Shown here: one piece after another, positions 53,833 through 62,519 of the stretch
Position numbering within the stretch: the stretch's first letter is position 1
Layout of the letters: each line of letters starts with the position of its first letter
Source of the DNA: Flavobacterium orientale
Lineage (GTDB): Bacteria; Bacteroidota; Bacteroidia; Flavobacteriales; Flavobacteriaceae
Length of the DNA stretch: 64,000 bases
NCBI RefSeq assembly: GCF_014638005.1
Contig: NZ_BMFG01000001.1
Span: 512,421 to 576,420 of the forward strand
Direction: 5' to 3'
Position numbers and translations under genes: made by a program
Notes under the pieces: generated by a model
The model's input: only the letters and a program-made list of their open reading frames with translations
Told to the model about the DNA's origin: nothing
The model's database searches: none

Positions 53833-54090
53833 AAAAACTTTTGAAAAAAGTTTTATGGATTTTACTAGCATCAAACCCCCGCTCTGGATCATGAAATAAT
53901 CCAGTCATCAGAACTAAAGCAAAATACTTTTGAAAAAAGTTTTATGGATTTTACTAGCATCAAACCCCCTCTCTGGATCATGAAATAATCCAATCATTGA
54001 ACAAAGCACAAAACTTTTGAAAAAAGTTTTAAGATTTTACCAGCATCAAAACCTTTTCCGAACCATTAAACAAGGCAAGCCATCCAAACT
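53833..54090. repeat. Three degenerate ~88-bp tandem units carrying tRNA words
   Basis: Units begin at ACTTTTG: 53837, 53926 and 54013 (periods 89 and 87 bp). Each has the hairpin ACTTTT...AAAAGT, then TTTTACTAGCATCAAA (third copy changed), and the first two have CTGGATCATGAAATAATCCA. TTACTAGCAT and AATCCAGTCATC are also words of the tRNA, spaced 36 bp in unit 1 versus 34 bp in the tRNA. The units may be decayed tRNA fragments. Confidence 0.75.
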
Positions 54091-54256
54091 TTTAAATTTT
54101 TACGGGAGATTTACATGGTTTTTTGTAAGTTTTTAATGTATGATTACTCATTTTTTAATAATAAATCAAAAAAAAGTTACTAAAAATTATGATAATTAAA
54201 TTATTTTGTTAATTTTATCTCGCCCTTAAATCTATTATTAACTTAAATCTTAACCT

Positions 54257-54550
54257 ATGGCTATTTGCTACGAATCCGTAGACAAGGACAAACTCACGTC
54301 CCTTGTGTTCCCTAAGTCTGATGTTTTGTGTAAAAAAGAAGCTATGCAACAACGTATAGCCGAATTAAAACTGGCGTTGTCTTTTGGAAATTTAGATTAT
54401 TTCAAAATTAAAATTTATTTTGCCGATAACAAGTCTAAGAAGGTTGTAGAGGCAAATGTATGTGGAGTAACCGATGAACGCGTTATTCTCAACCACGGAA
54501 TTGGAATTCCAATTAACCGTATTTACAGAACATTCAAATTTTACAATTAA
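54257..54550 (+). CDS. Small conserved protein, function unknown
   Basis: A 97-aa protein with no signal peptide and no membrane segment. An N-terminal helical part (KDKLTSLVFPKSDVLCKKEAMQQRIAELKLALSFGN) is followed by four predicted beta strands (YFKIKIYFADNKSKKVVEANVCGVTDERVILNHG and IPINRIYRTFKF). I do not recognise a named family, though similar short proteins occur in Flavobacterium. It stands alone with its own terminator, which argues for a real gene. A small beta-barrel or regulator is possible. Confidence 0.7.
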   Translation: MAICYESVDKDKLTSLVFPKSDVLCKKEAMQQRIAELKLALSFGNLDYFKIKIYFADNKSKKVVEANVCGVTDERVILNHGIGIPINRIYRTFKFYN

Positions 54551-54621
54551 GTTGTAAACGTTTCATTTTTTTAAATTGAAACCTTTAAAACTAAAGTAAT
54601 TTTTAGTTTGTTTATTGTTTG

Positions 54622-54656
54622 AGAGCACCTGTTTATAGTTAAGCAGGTGCTTTTTA
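54622..54656. terminator. Terminator after the 97-aa gene
   Basis: AGCACCTG and CAGGTGCT form an 8-bp stem with a 12-nt loop followed by TTTT. It also lies at the end of the convergent thioredoxin-fold gene. Confidence 0.8.
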
Positions 54657-55835
54657 CATTTCGTTTATAGGTGTGGCATCCAGATTGTGCTTCTCATAAA
54701 AGAGTAACGCCTTCGCTTTTAAGTCTGACGCTTTTTTTGAATCATTTATTTTAGTATAATAAACAATTTCCTGATAGAAAATATCGGCTTGCAAAGCAAC
54801 TTCCTCAACGGATTTTGAAAATGTATCCAACTCCAATTTCACAAGATCCAGTTCCTTTTTATCCATGAATAGTTTCATAAAAAAATCGGTGATATACAAT
54901 GAAGCATACTTGTTGGATTTTTCAGCGGTAAGCATTTCCTCAAAAAAACGCAATGCCTCTTTGGTGTTTCCCTCACGATATAAAGCGGTGGCTTCGGTTT
55001 CCCATAAAAAGTCATTCGGGTTGTTGCTTAAACCTAAAGTCAAAATCATTTCTTTGGCTTTGGAAATCTGTGCAAGTGACCACGATTTTTTTTCATCACC
55101 TCTGAGGGAATGCAATAAAATGCGTTCCAATTGTTCTGATTCAGTTCCGGCTTTAGCACCTTTTTCAAATCCTTTAAGATTAGCTCTGTTGTCATACCAA
55201 TAAATATAAAACCCATTAGTGATGGAAAACACAGCATTTTTTAGAATTAAATAACTCTGTTGTGTTCCCAAATTTTCTTTTGGATAAACGGCATACAAGG
55301 CTGTTGAAATTTCGTTTTGTAATTTGTCATTTTGATACAATTGAACCAAATCTGCATAAGCATATAGTGTTCGAATGCTTCTGTCGCCACTTTGATATTT
55401 TTCATGTAAACTTCCCGTTCTTGCAGTTGGGTTTAAAGCGGTTTTTCCAATGCCAATCAAATAAGCAACTTCTGCTTTAGCACCGGAATAATGAACAAAA
55501 TTTTTATCGGTATCAAAAAAAAGGAAAAAAGGAACACCTTGAAACTTTAATCCTGTGCTATTCATAAACTCTAAATCAGCTCCTTGTAATCCACCATTAG
55601 TGTTGATTTTATAATTGATAAAATTGGAATTATAGAATTTAGCCATTTCCGGATTGGAAAATAAAGGTTCAATGCTTTTGCAAATGGTGCAATCAGAATT
55701 GTAATATTCTATGAAAACAAGTTTGTTTTCTTTTTTGGCTTTTTCAAAAGCAATTTGGAGCGTTTCTTCAAATTGAACATTTTGACAGGAAACAAATTGA
55801 AAAACAAACAGAAAAAGGAATTTAAAAGTTCTCAA
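54654..55835 (-). CDS. Thioredoxin-fold lipoprotein-like protein
   Basis: A 393-aa exported protein starting at TTG 55835 (no ATG is in frame upstream for at least a dozen codons) with signal MRTFKFLFLFVFQFVSC, possibly a lipobox. Residues about 25-135 match a thioredoxin fold with YYNSDCTICKSIEPLF, giving a CxxC active site, and FQGVPFFLFFD, the cis-Pro loop. The remaining 250 aa are helical, TPR-like (KLQNEISTALYAVYPKEN, EMLTAEKSNKYASLYITDFF). Probably a periplasmic thiol-disulfide protein; partner unknown. Confidence 0.8.
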   Translation of the reverse strand: MRTFKFLFLFVFQFVSCQNVQFEETLQIAFEKAKKENKLVFIEYYNSDCTICKSIEPLFSNPEMAKFYNSNFINYKINTNGGLQGADLEFMNSTGLKFQGVPFFLFFDTDKNFVHYSGAKAEVAYLIGIGKTALNPTARTGSLHEKYQSGDRSIRTLYAYADLVQLYQNDKLQNEISTALYAVYPKENLGTQQSYLILKNAVFSITNGFYIYWYDNRANLKGFEKGAKAGTESEQLERILLHSLRGDEKKSWSLAQISKAKEMILTLGLSNNPNDFLWETEATALYREGNTKEALRFFEEMLTAEKSNKYASLYITDFFMKLFMDKKELDLVKLELDTFSKSVEEVALQADIFYQEIVYYTKINDSKKASDLKAKALLFYEKHNLDATPINEM

Positions 55836-55928
55836 AACAAGTAATTTAGTTAAGGCTAAATTACCATTTTTAGATTTTTTACAGAAATCAGACGTGGTTT
55901 TTTAATTTAAATTTAACCTTAAACAATC

Positions 55929-56342
55929 TCAAATTCGATTGATTTTAATGGGTAAAATGTACTGACATCGAACCTGAACGTTGTTTTTCACAGCTGGATA
56001 CCAAGGCTCATCAAATTTATCCAAAACCCTCAGAGCTTCTTTGCTGTAAAATTCAGGCACTTCATTAACCACTTTTATATCACTTATAGAGCCATCGATT
56101 TCTACGATAAAACTACAAATGATTTCAGAAACGGCTATGTTTTCTTTTGGATATTTGAAATTCCTGGATAGAAAGCGATTCATAGCATTATCGCCATACA
56201 TCAACTTAGGAGTGATATCAACGTCACTTTCCAAATACACTTTTTCACCGGAAACTGTATGATTTAATTTTTTAGTATAAACAACTTCCGACTGTGCTAA
56301 GCCAGAAAAAGAAAGGAATAAAGCGAAAATGACTAATTTCAT
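55929..56342 (-). CDS. Small exported protein with TonB C-terminal-like domain
   Basis: A 137-aa protein with signal MKLVIFALFLSFSGLAQ. Residues about 55-137 resemble a TonB C-terminal domain: FLSRNFKYPKENIAVSEIICSFIVEIDGSISDIKVVNEVP and PWYPAVKNNVQVRCQYILPI. It lacks the N-terminal membrane helix and proline-rich spacer of a true TonB, so it is a soluble, periplasmic TonB-CTD protein rather than an energy transducer. Such stand-alone domains are frequent in Bacteroidota and have unknown roles. Confidence 0.78.
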   Translation of the reverse strand: MKLVIFALFLSFSGLAQSEVVYTKKLNHTVSGEKVYLESDVDITPKLMYGDNAMNRFLSRNFKYPKENIAVSEIICSFIVEIDGSISDIKVVNEVPEFYSKEALRVLDKFDEPWYPAVKNNVQVRCQYILPIKINRI

Positions 56343-56491
56343 AGCGATGCGATTTGAAGTATAAAACTCTATTTATTACATAAAAGTATAAAACCAATTT
56401 GAATTTTTAATGGAACGACAATAAAAAACACCAACCCGTTTCCAAGTTGATGTTTTCAAACTAACCAATTAATCTATCTATTTAAAACGAG

Positions 56492-59095
56492 TTATGATAC
56501 TAATTCACTTTGATTTCTAAAAACCAATTCGTTATTAAAACTATCAAGCAAAATGATGCTGTCAGTTTTTACGGTTCCGCTCAAAATTTCTTTTGATAAT
56601 TTGTTTAATACTTCGCGTTGAATAACTCGTTTCACCGGTCTTGCTCCGAATTGTGGGTCATAGCCTTTCTTAGCTAAATAATCAATGGCTTCCGGAGTGG
56701 CATCCATCGTGATGTTTTGTTGTGCCAACATTTTGGTCACACTTTTTAACTGCAAGCCAACAATTTCTCGAATATTGGCATTGGATAATGGCGTGAACAT
56801 GACGATTTCATCAATACGATTGATAAATTCGGGACGAACAGTTTGTTTTAATAAACCTAATACTTCCACTTTGGCGGCTTCGGTTGCGGCTTCAATTCCG
56901 CCCGATAAATTTTCAAACTTCTCTTGAATAATATGACTTCCCATATTGGAGGTCATAATAATAATAGTGTTTTTGAAATCGGCTACACGTCCTTTATTAT
57001 CGGTTAGTCTTCCTTCATCCAATACTTGTAAAAGGATGTTGAAGGTGTCGGGATGAGCTTTTTCAATTTCGTCCAATAAAACAACTGAGTAGGGTTTGCG
57101 TCTAACAGCTTCTGTCAACTGACCGCCTTCGTCATAACCCACATATCCCGGAGGAGCACCTACTAATCTACTTACGGCGTGACGTTCTTGGTATTCGCTC
57201 ATATCGATTCGGGTCATCGCGTTTTCGTCGTCAAATAAGTATTCGGCTAACGCTTTGGCTAATTCAGTTTTTCCGACTCCGGTTGTTCCTAAGAAAAGAA
57301 ATGTTCCGATAGGTTTTTTCATATCTTGTAATCCGGCACGACTTCTGCGAACAGCATCACTAATGGCTTCAATCGCTTCTTCCTGACCCACGACACGGTG
57401 GTGTAATTCGTCTTCTAATTTTAATAATTTATCGCGTTCGCCTTGTAGCATTTTGGTCACGGGAACGCCGGTCCATTTGGCTACAACTTCAGCAATGTCT
57501 TCTCGGGTTACTTCTTCTTTAATCAATGAAGTTCCCGATTGATTTTCTTGCAATTGAATTTGCAATTTGTCCAAACGTTCTTGTGCTTCTTTGATTTTTC
57601 CGTAACGGATCTCGGCTACTTTTCCGTAATCGCCTTCGCGTTCGGCACGTTCGGCTTCTAACTTGAAGTTTTCAATTTCAATTTTGACGTTTTGGATGTT
57701 ATCAACTACTTCTTTTTCGGATTTCCATTTGGCAAAAATCTCGTTGCGTTCTTCTTTTAAATTGGCTAATTCTAAACCTAAAATTTTTAATTTCGATTCA
57801 TCATTTTCGCGTTTGATTGCTTCAATTTCGATTTCCAATTGCATTATTTTACGATCCAAAACATCTAATTCTTCGGGTTTTGAATTGATTTCCATTCGAA
57901 GTTTCGAAGCGGCTTCATCCATTAAATCAATCGCTTTGTCCGGCAAAAATCGATTGGAAATGTAGCGTTGCGATAATTCTACGGCAGCAATAATCGCTTC
58001 GTCTTTGATTCGCACTTTATGATGCGTTTCATATTTTTCTTTGATGCCTCGTAAAATCGAAATCGCACTTTCTGTATCCGGTTCATCCACCATAATTTTC
58101 TGGAAACGTCGTTCTAGAGCTTTGTCTTTTTCAAAATATTTTTGGTATTCGTCTAAAGTCGTGGCACCAATCGCACGCAATTCGCCACGAGCCAAAGCAG
58201 GTTTTAGAATATTGGCGGCATCCATCGCACCTTCGCCACCTCCTGCACCAACTAAAGTATGAATTTCATCAATGAATAACACAATATCGCCTTCGGCAGC
58301 AATGACTTCTTTGACAACGGATTTCAAGCGTTCTTCAAATTCACCTTTGTATTTTGCACCGGCGATTAACGAACCCATATCTAACGAAAAAACGATTTTG
58401 TCTTTTAGGTTTTCGGGTACGTCACCATCTACAATTCGGTGGGCTAAACCTTCGGCAATGGCGGTTTTACCAACACCGGGTTCACCAACCAACATGGGGT
58501 TATTTTTGGTTCTTCGGGATAAAATTTGCAATACTCTTCGAATTTCTTCATCACGACCAATTACGGGATCGAGTTTGCCGTTTTTGGCTAATTCGTTGAG
58601 GTTTTTGGCGTATTTATTCAAAGCGTTGTAGGTTTCTTCGGCTGAAGCAGAAGTAACTCGTTCACCTTTTCGCAATTCGGAAATGGCGGCTTCCAAACCT
58701 TTTTCAGTTACACCTTGGTCTTTTAAAATCTGAGCTACTTTACTTTTCGATTTGAAAATGGCTAAGAGTAAATGTTCAATCGAAACATATTCATCATTCA
58801 TTTTTTTGGCAATGATGGAAGCTTCGTTTAGCATCGTTCCCGCTTCACGGGAAAGCATAATTTCGCCACCGGAAACTTTTGGAAAACTTTGAATTGTACT
58901 ATCTAAGATTTGGGAGAACAAGTTGACATTCACATTTATTTTTTTTAAAATAAACGGAGCAACGTTTTCATCTACTTCTAAAATTCCTTTAAAAATATGT
59001 TCGTTTTCCAGTTGTTGTTGACCAAAACCTTGTGCAATTTGCTGAGCTTGTTGCAAAGCTTCTTGCGATTTAATGGTTAAATTTTTTAAATTCAT
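56492..59095 (-). CDS. clpB: ATP-dependent disaggregase ClpB
   Basis: An 867-aa Hsp100 that threads aggregated proteins through a hexamer and works with DnaK. Order: N-domain ([24 protein letters not shown]), AAA-1 with Walker A GEPGVGKT and Walker [16 protein letters not shown], the middle coiled coil about 400-530 ([23 protein letters not shown]), AAA-2 with [27 protein letters not shown] and GYVGYDEGG, and a C-terminal domain ([14 protein letters not shown]). The middle domain and absence of a ClpP-binding loop mark it as ClpB rather than ClpA/C. It complements dnaK at 2.9 kb. Confidence 0.98.
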   Translation of the reverse strand: MNLKNLTIKSQEALQQAQQIAQGFGQQQLENEHIFKGILEVDENVAPFILKKINVNVNLFSQILDSTIQSFPKVSGGEIMLSREAGTMLNEASIIAKKMNDEYVSIEHLLLAIFKSKSKVAQILKDQGVTEKGLEAAISELRKGERVTSASAEETYNALNKYAKNLNELAKNGKLDPVIGRDEEIRRVLQILSRRTKNNPMLVGEPGVGKTAIAEGLAHRIVDGDVPENLKDKIVFSLDMGSLIAGAKYKGEFEERLKSVVKEVIAAEGDIVLFIDEIHTLVGAGGGEGAMDAANILKPALARGELRAIGATTLDEYQKYFEKDKALERRFQKIMVDEPDTESAISILRGIKEKYETHHKVRIKDEAIIAAVELSQRYISNRFLPDKAIDLMDEAASKLRMEINSKPEELDVLDRKIMQLEIEIEAIKRENDESKLKILGLELANLKEERNEIFAKWKSEKEVVDNIQNVKIEIENFKLEAERAEREGDYGKVAEIRYGKIKEAQERLDKLQIQLQENQSGTSLIKEEVTREDIAEVVAKWTGVPVTKMLQGERDKLLKLEDELHHRVVGQEEAIEAISDAVRRSRAGLQDMKKPIGTFLFLGTTGVGKTELAKALAEYLFDDENAMTRIDMSEYQERHAVSRLVGAPPGYVGYDEGGQLTEAVRRKPYSVVLLDEIEKAHPDTFNILLQVLDEGRLTDNKGRVADFKNTIIIMTSNMGSHIIQEKFENLSGGIEAATEAAKVEVLGLLKQTVRPEFINRIDEIVMFTPLSNANIREIVGLQLKSVTKMLAQQNITMDATPEAIDYLAKKGYDPQFGARPVKRVIQREVLNKLSKEILSGTVKTDSIILLDSFNNELVFRNQSELVS

Positions 59096-59259
59096 TTGTT
59101 TTATTTTTATGTTTTTGAGGCAAGTAAATGCCTAGTATTTCGGTATCTTTGTGAAGGTTTAGTCAACTACTATTCCAAACCATAATCTAAGACAAAATGG
59201 CTTATTTTTGAGTAAAATCAGCTTTAAAACAAGTCAAAATGTCTTGAAACACGTCAAAA

Positions 59260-59649
59260 ATGAGTTTTTTTACTAATTTATTCGGGAATTCAGAAGAGGG
59301 GAAAACATCTAAAGTAGGATGGAGGAAGCTAACCGATTTAGGTCAGCTTAATGAATTAATTGAGTTATCGCATCAACAACCGGTTTTAATATTTAAGCAT
59401 AGCACACGATGCAGCATAAGCCGTTTTGCGTTGAAAAACTTTGAAAACGAGTATGATTTGTCGGAAGAAGATTTACAACCGTATTTTTTAGACTTATTAG
59501 AATACAGAAACATTTCTAACGAAATTGCCAATCGGTTTGAAGTAACGCACCAATCGCCTCAAATCCTTCTAATCAAAGAGGGAAAATGCGTTTATCATGA
59601 ATCACATGATGGGATTGAAATTGCGAGTTTGAGGCGGTTTATAATTTGA
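59260..59649 (+). CDS. ytxJ: YtxJ-type bacillithiol-associated redox protein
   Basis: A 129-aa thioredoxin-like protein without a signal peptide. The active-site region is IFKHSTRCSISRFALKNFE, with one cysteine followed by a Ser at the resolving position, as in the YtxJ/monothiol bacilliredoxin family. VTHQSPQILLIKEGKCVYHESH is the family C-terminal signature. YtxJ co-occurs with bacillithiol and probably reduces protein-bacillithiol mixed disulfides. It lies divergent from clpB across 164 bp. No bsh genes are in the window. Confidence 0.9.
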   Translation: MSFFTNLFGNSEEGKTSKVGWRKLTDLGQLNELIELSHQQPVLIFKHSTRCSISRFALKNFENEYDLSEEDLQPYFLDLLEYRNISNEIANRFEVTHQSPQILLIKEGKCVYHESHDGIEIASLRRFII

Positions 59650-59736
59650 AAACACTAAATTTTCTGAAACTTTGTGTCTTTATTTCTTAGTGGCAAAAGA
59701 AAAAAGCAATGTATTCAAAACAATAGTCACTGAATA

Positions 59737-59822
59737 AATCCGTTCAAATCCAAAAATAGCGAAGCTATTAAAAATCCGTGAACATCCGCGTTTGGCAAAG
59801 CCAATCCGTTTCATCCGCGTTC
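59737..59822. repeat. AATCCGT repeats with embedded mini-hairpins
   Basis: AATCCGT occurs at 59737, 59773 and 59803 (the last two exactly 30 bp apart, each leading to ATCCGCGTT). Between the copies are AATAGCGAAGCTATT (59755-59769) and TTGGCAAAGCCAA (59792-59804). The tract lies in the gap between ytxJ and the lipoprotein gene. Confidence 0.8.
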
Positions 59823-59855
59823 TAATCAGAAAAGTGAAAATTATTAAAAAAAAAC

Positions 59856-61037
59856 TTACCTTCTAATTCTGTTCCTCGAAATAATATCCTTCAACTTCAT
59901 TTTCAAATCCTCACCCGTATCATAAACCATTTGTTCATTCGTTGGAAATGGTACAGCTCTTCTACCAAAATAAGTAACATATTGTTCGTCAAATGCTCTT
60001 CGGTCGCCTCGAACGGTGGCATAAATATGTTCAAAAACAAATTCACTTCCTAAGGGATAGGTGTTCGTCAATTGATTGGTATTGAAATCAATGTAATCTA
60101 CTTTTGCCACTACTTGACAAGCTTTGAATTGTGTAAATTCATAAGCCGTACCTTTAACCGTGATAAATTTGTCCACTTTTATTGGATTTCCTAAACTATC
60201 ACGAACAATATTTCCATTAGCATCGACAAGGTTTTTAACACCGTCTTTGATTTGTCGCTCTTTATCAAATTGTTTTTCACGGATTTGTTCCGGTGAAATA
60301 GTAATTTCTCTGAAGTTGACAATGATACCAAAATCATAAGGAATGTCTTTAACGCGATTACTGTGATAAACCGTCCATTTGTCGTTCAAACCATAAGTGC
60401 TAAAATCCAACAAATCATTTTGCAAACGAACAGGAATTACCATATTCGTTTCATTTTTGGTATAAACATGAACAAAATCAGTTCCTTTGAATTGGGCTTC
60501 GTCAATTAGTTTTGTAACATCTTTAAAGCCCGGATTGATTTTATTCAAATAAATCAAATCATCATAAACTTGACGTGATTGCAATTTATTGGCATTCTTT
60601 AATAGATTTTTTGAATTGGTATACAAGTAATTGGATAAAGCATTTTTGCTGTCAATTATTTCAGTAGAATAATCGTCAAAAGGAAAAATAGCGTTTTTGT
60701 TTTCTTTTAAAAATCGCAAGGGTAACAAGGGTCGAATTTTCTCTTGACGATTGTTCAATTGAACATAGGTTTTAAAAATGTTTTCCAAATTAGCAGGATT
60801 AGCATCTTTAGACCACATTTCAATATTTCTCAAGTCACGCTCTTTTACTTTTGCGAAAGCTTCTTCAAGAATATACACATAATCTTGCTTGCCTTTTGCA
60901 TTTTTATTTCCTCTCAAGCTATTAATTGCGATGTCAATGGCTTGATCATAATTGCCTGAATTTAAAGCATTGGTTGATTGTTTTACACCGCAGGAAACAA
61001 TAGTTACCGCTAAAAATAAAAGTAAAATTCTTTTCAT
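59856..61037 (-). CDS. Exported lipoprotein, function unknown
   Basis: A 393-aa lipoprotein; ATG 61037 gives the signal MKRILLLFLAVTIVSC (lipobox IVSC), whereas the longer frame hides it. The N-terminal half is helical with TPR-like spacing (NALNSGNYDQAIDIAINSLRG); the second half is beta-rich (DFVHVYTKNETNMVIPVRLQNDLL, NFREITISPEQIREKQF, RGDRRAFDEQYVTYFGRRAVPFP). I do not recognise the family beyond conservation in flavobacteria. Attached to the inner or outer membrane. Confidence 0.75.
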   Translation of the reverse strand: MKRILLLFLAVTIVSCGVKQSTNALNSGNYDQAIDIAINSLRGNKNAKGKQDYVYILEEAFAKVKERDLRNIEMWSKDANPANLENIFKTYVQLNNRQEKIRPLLPLRFLKENKNAIFPFDDYSTEIIDSKNALSNYLYTNSKNLLKNANKLQSRQVYDDLIYLNKINPGFKDVTKLIDEAQFKGTDFVHVYTKNETNMVIPVRLQNDLLDFSTYGLNDKWTVYHSNRVKDIPYDFGIIVNFREITISPEQIREKQFDKERQIKDGVKNLVDANGNIVRDSLGNPIKVDKFITVKGTAYEFTQFKACQVVAKVDYIDFNTNQLTNTYPLGSEFVFEHIYATVRGDRRAFDEQYVTYFGRRAVPFPTNEQMVYDTGEDLKMKLKDIISRNRIRR

Positions 61038-61126
61038 ATAAAAAGTTGAAATTAGACCTACCAAATATATAAAACTACTTCAAATAATAAGCCAAAAAAA
61101 AATCCGGATATACCGGATTTTAAATT

Positions 61127-62410
61127 TTATTTTCTAACGAAAGCTGGGAGGAGTTTACTGGACACCTCACCAAAACCAATTCGAATTTGACTGTTTTGAC
61201 AATATCCTTTCATGATAACAGTGTCGTTGTCGTTGATAAACTTACGCTCACTACCATCGTTTAGTGTAATCGGGTTTTTTCCACCCCAAGTTAATTCTAG
61301 CATGGAACCAAAACTATCAGGAGTTGGACCGGAAATGGTACCACTACCCATCATATCGCCTGAATTTACTTTGCAGCCATTCGAAGTATGATGTGCCAAT
61401 TGCTGAGCCATGGACCAATACATATATTTAAAGTTGGACTTGCTCACTAACGTAGGTTCTTTTTTATCAGGGGCAATGAACACTTCCAAATGGATATCAT
61501 ATGCATGTTTTCCTTTCTGCTGTAAATAGGGAAGTGGTGCCGGTTCTTGTTTCGGGCTTTTCGTTCTGAAAGGCTCCAAAGCATCCATAGTCACAATCCA
61601 AGGTGAAATGGAAGAGGCAAAATTCTTAGCTAAAAAAGGACCAAGCGGAACATATTCCCATTTTTGAATGTCTCTGGCACTCCAGTCATTCAACAAAACC
61701 ATTCCGAAAATATAATCTTCTGCTTCCGCAACAGGAATGTTTTCTCCCATGATGTTGGCATCGGTTGTAATGAAAGCCGTTTCTAATTCAAAATCTACTA
61801 ATCGCGACGGACCAAAAACAGGTTGCGTATCGCCATTCGGCAACGTTTGTCCCATTGGACGATGAACAGGAATTCCCGAAGGAACTATACTCGAACTTCT
61901 TCCGTGATAACCTACCGGTATATGAAGCCAGTTGGGTAATAACGCATTTTCAGGATCTCGAAACATTTTGCCTACATTAGTAGCATGCTCTTTACTGGAA
62001 TAAAAATCGGTGTAATCTCCAATTAAAACAGGTAACTGCATCTCAACTTCATGGATGTTGAATATAATGATATCACGATGTTTTTCATTATCTCGCAATA
62101 TCGGATTGGTAGCATCAAAAATATCTGCAATTCTGTTTCGTACCAAACGCCATGTTTTTTTTCCGTCAGAAATAAAATCATTTAGCGTGTCTTGCATGAA
62201 CATATCGTCAGTTAATTCAATACCATTAAAATAATTTAACTGCTGCATGGCACCTAAATCGATCGCACAATCGCCAATTCGAGTGCCAATCGTAATGATG
62301 TCATCTTTGGTCAAAAATACGCCAAACGGAATGTTTTGAATAGGGAAGTCACTGGTAGCAGGGACATTAATCCATGATTTTCTGTTGGGGTCGTTGGCTG
62401 TTATAGGCAT
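61127..62410 (-). CDS. fahA: Fumarylacetoacetase
   Basis: A 427-aa hydrolase that splits fumarylacetoacetate into fumarate and acetoacetate, the final step of tyrosine degradation. DYTDFYSSKEHATNVGKMFRD contains the metal-binding Asp and the catalytic His; FELETAFITTDANIMGENIPV, DWSARDIQKWEYVPLGPFLAKNFASS and GCKVNSGDMMGSGTISGP are hallmark regions of the FAH fold. Slightly longer than the usual 415-420 aa. Divergent from glyA with a -33/-7 promoter in the spacer. Confidence 0.96.
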   Translation of the reverse strand: MPITANDPNRKSWINVPATSDFPIQNIPFGVFLTKDDIITIGTRIGDCAIDLGAMQQLNYFNGIELTDDMFMQDTLNDFISDGKKTWRLVRNRIADIFDATNPILRDNEKHRDIIIFNIHEVEMQLPVLIGDYTDFYSSKEHATNVGKMFRDPENALLPNWLHIPVGYHGRSSSIVPSGIPVHRPMGQTLPNGDTQPVFGPSRLVDFELETAFITTDANIMGENIPVAEAEDYIFGMVLLNDWSARDIQKWEYVPLGPFLAKNFASSISPWIVTMDALEPFRTKSPKQEPAPLPYLQQKGKHAYDIHLEVFIAPDKKEPTLVSKSNFKYMYWSMAQQLAHHTSNGCKVNSGDMMGSGTISGPTPDSFGSMLELTWGGKNPITLNDGSERKFINDNDTVIMKGYCQNSQIRIGFGEVSSKLLPAFVRK

Positions 62411-62445
62411 TTTTTTTGTTGATTTAGTGTTGAAAAATTAGTAAT

Positions 62446-62476
62446 CAAATATATTATTAAGTATTAATTTAACAAA
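62446..62476 (-). promoter_or_regulatory. Promoter of fahA
   Basis: On the - strand TTTG (complement of 62473-62476) and TATATTTG (complement of 62446-62453) are separated by exactly 19 bp, a full Bacteroidota promoter. The opposite strand has TAATTTTG at 62486-62493 toward glyA, but no clear -33 box. Confidence 0.75.
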
Positions 62477-62519
62477 CGATTTTCGTAATTTTGAGCTCAA
62501 TTTAACGAAATATTATCAA

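Larger units (their letters stand above)
53741..54256. other. Gene-free tract after tRNA-Pro
   Basis: This 516-bp stretch holds no credible protein gene. It contains the terminator, 31-bp inverted repeat and three tandem units described separately, followed at 54091-54256 by very AT-rich DNA that must include the promoter of the next gene; I cannot pick a confident promoter there. No transposase or integrase is present. Confidence 0.7.

Noticed and set aside
53745..54090. Insertion sequence or integrated element at tRNA-Pro
   Set aside because: No transposase, integrase or target-site duplication can be found, and the tRNA 3' end is not duplicated in full at the far side. I report the tRNA-word repeats as such without calling an element.
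58272..58631. Forward frame of 119 codons opposite clpB
   Set aside because: It is antisense to the AAA-1 region of clpB, where codon conservation keeps several frames open; no independent evidence.
59096..59259. Sigma54-like promoter for clpB (TGGAAT-N5-TTGAC on the - strand)
   Set aside because: Spacing fits, but both boxes are poor beyond the GG and TTG; no dyad like the one at dnaK occurs. Too weak to claim.
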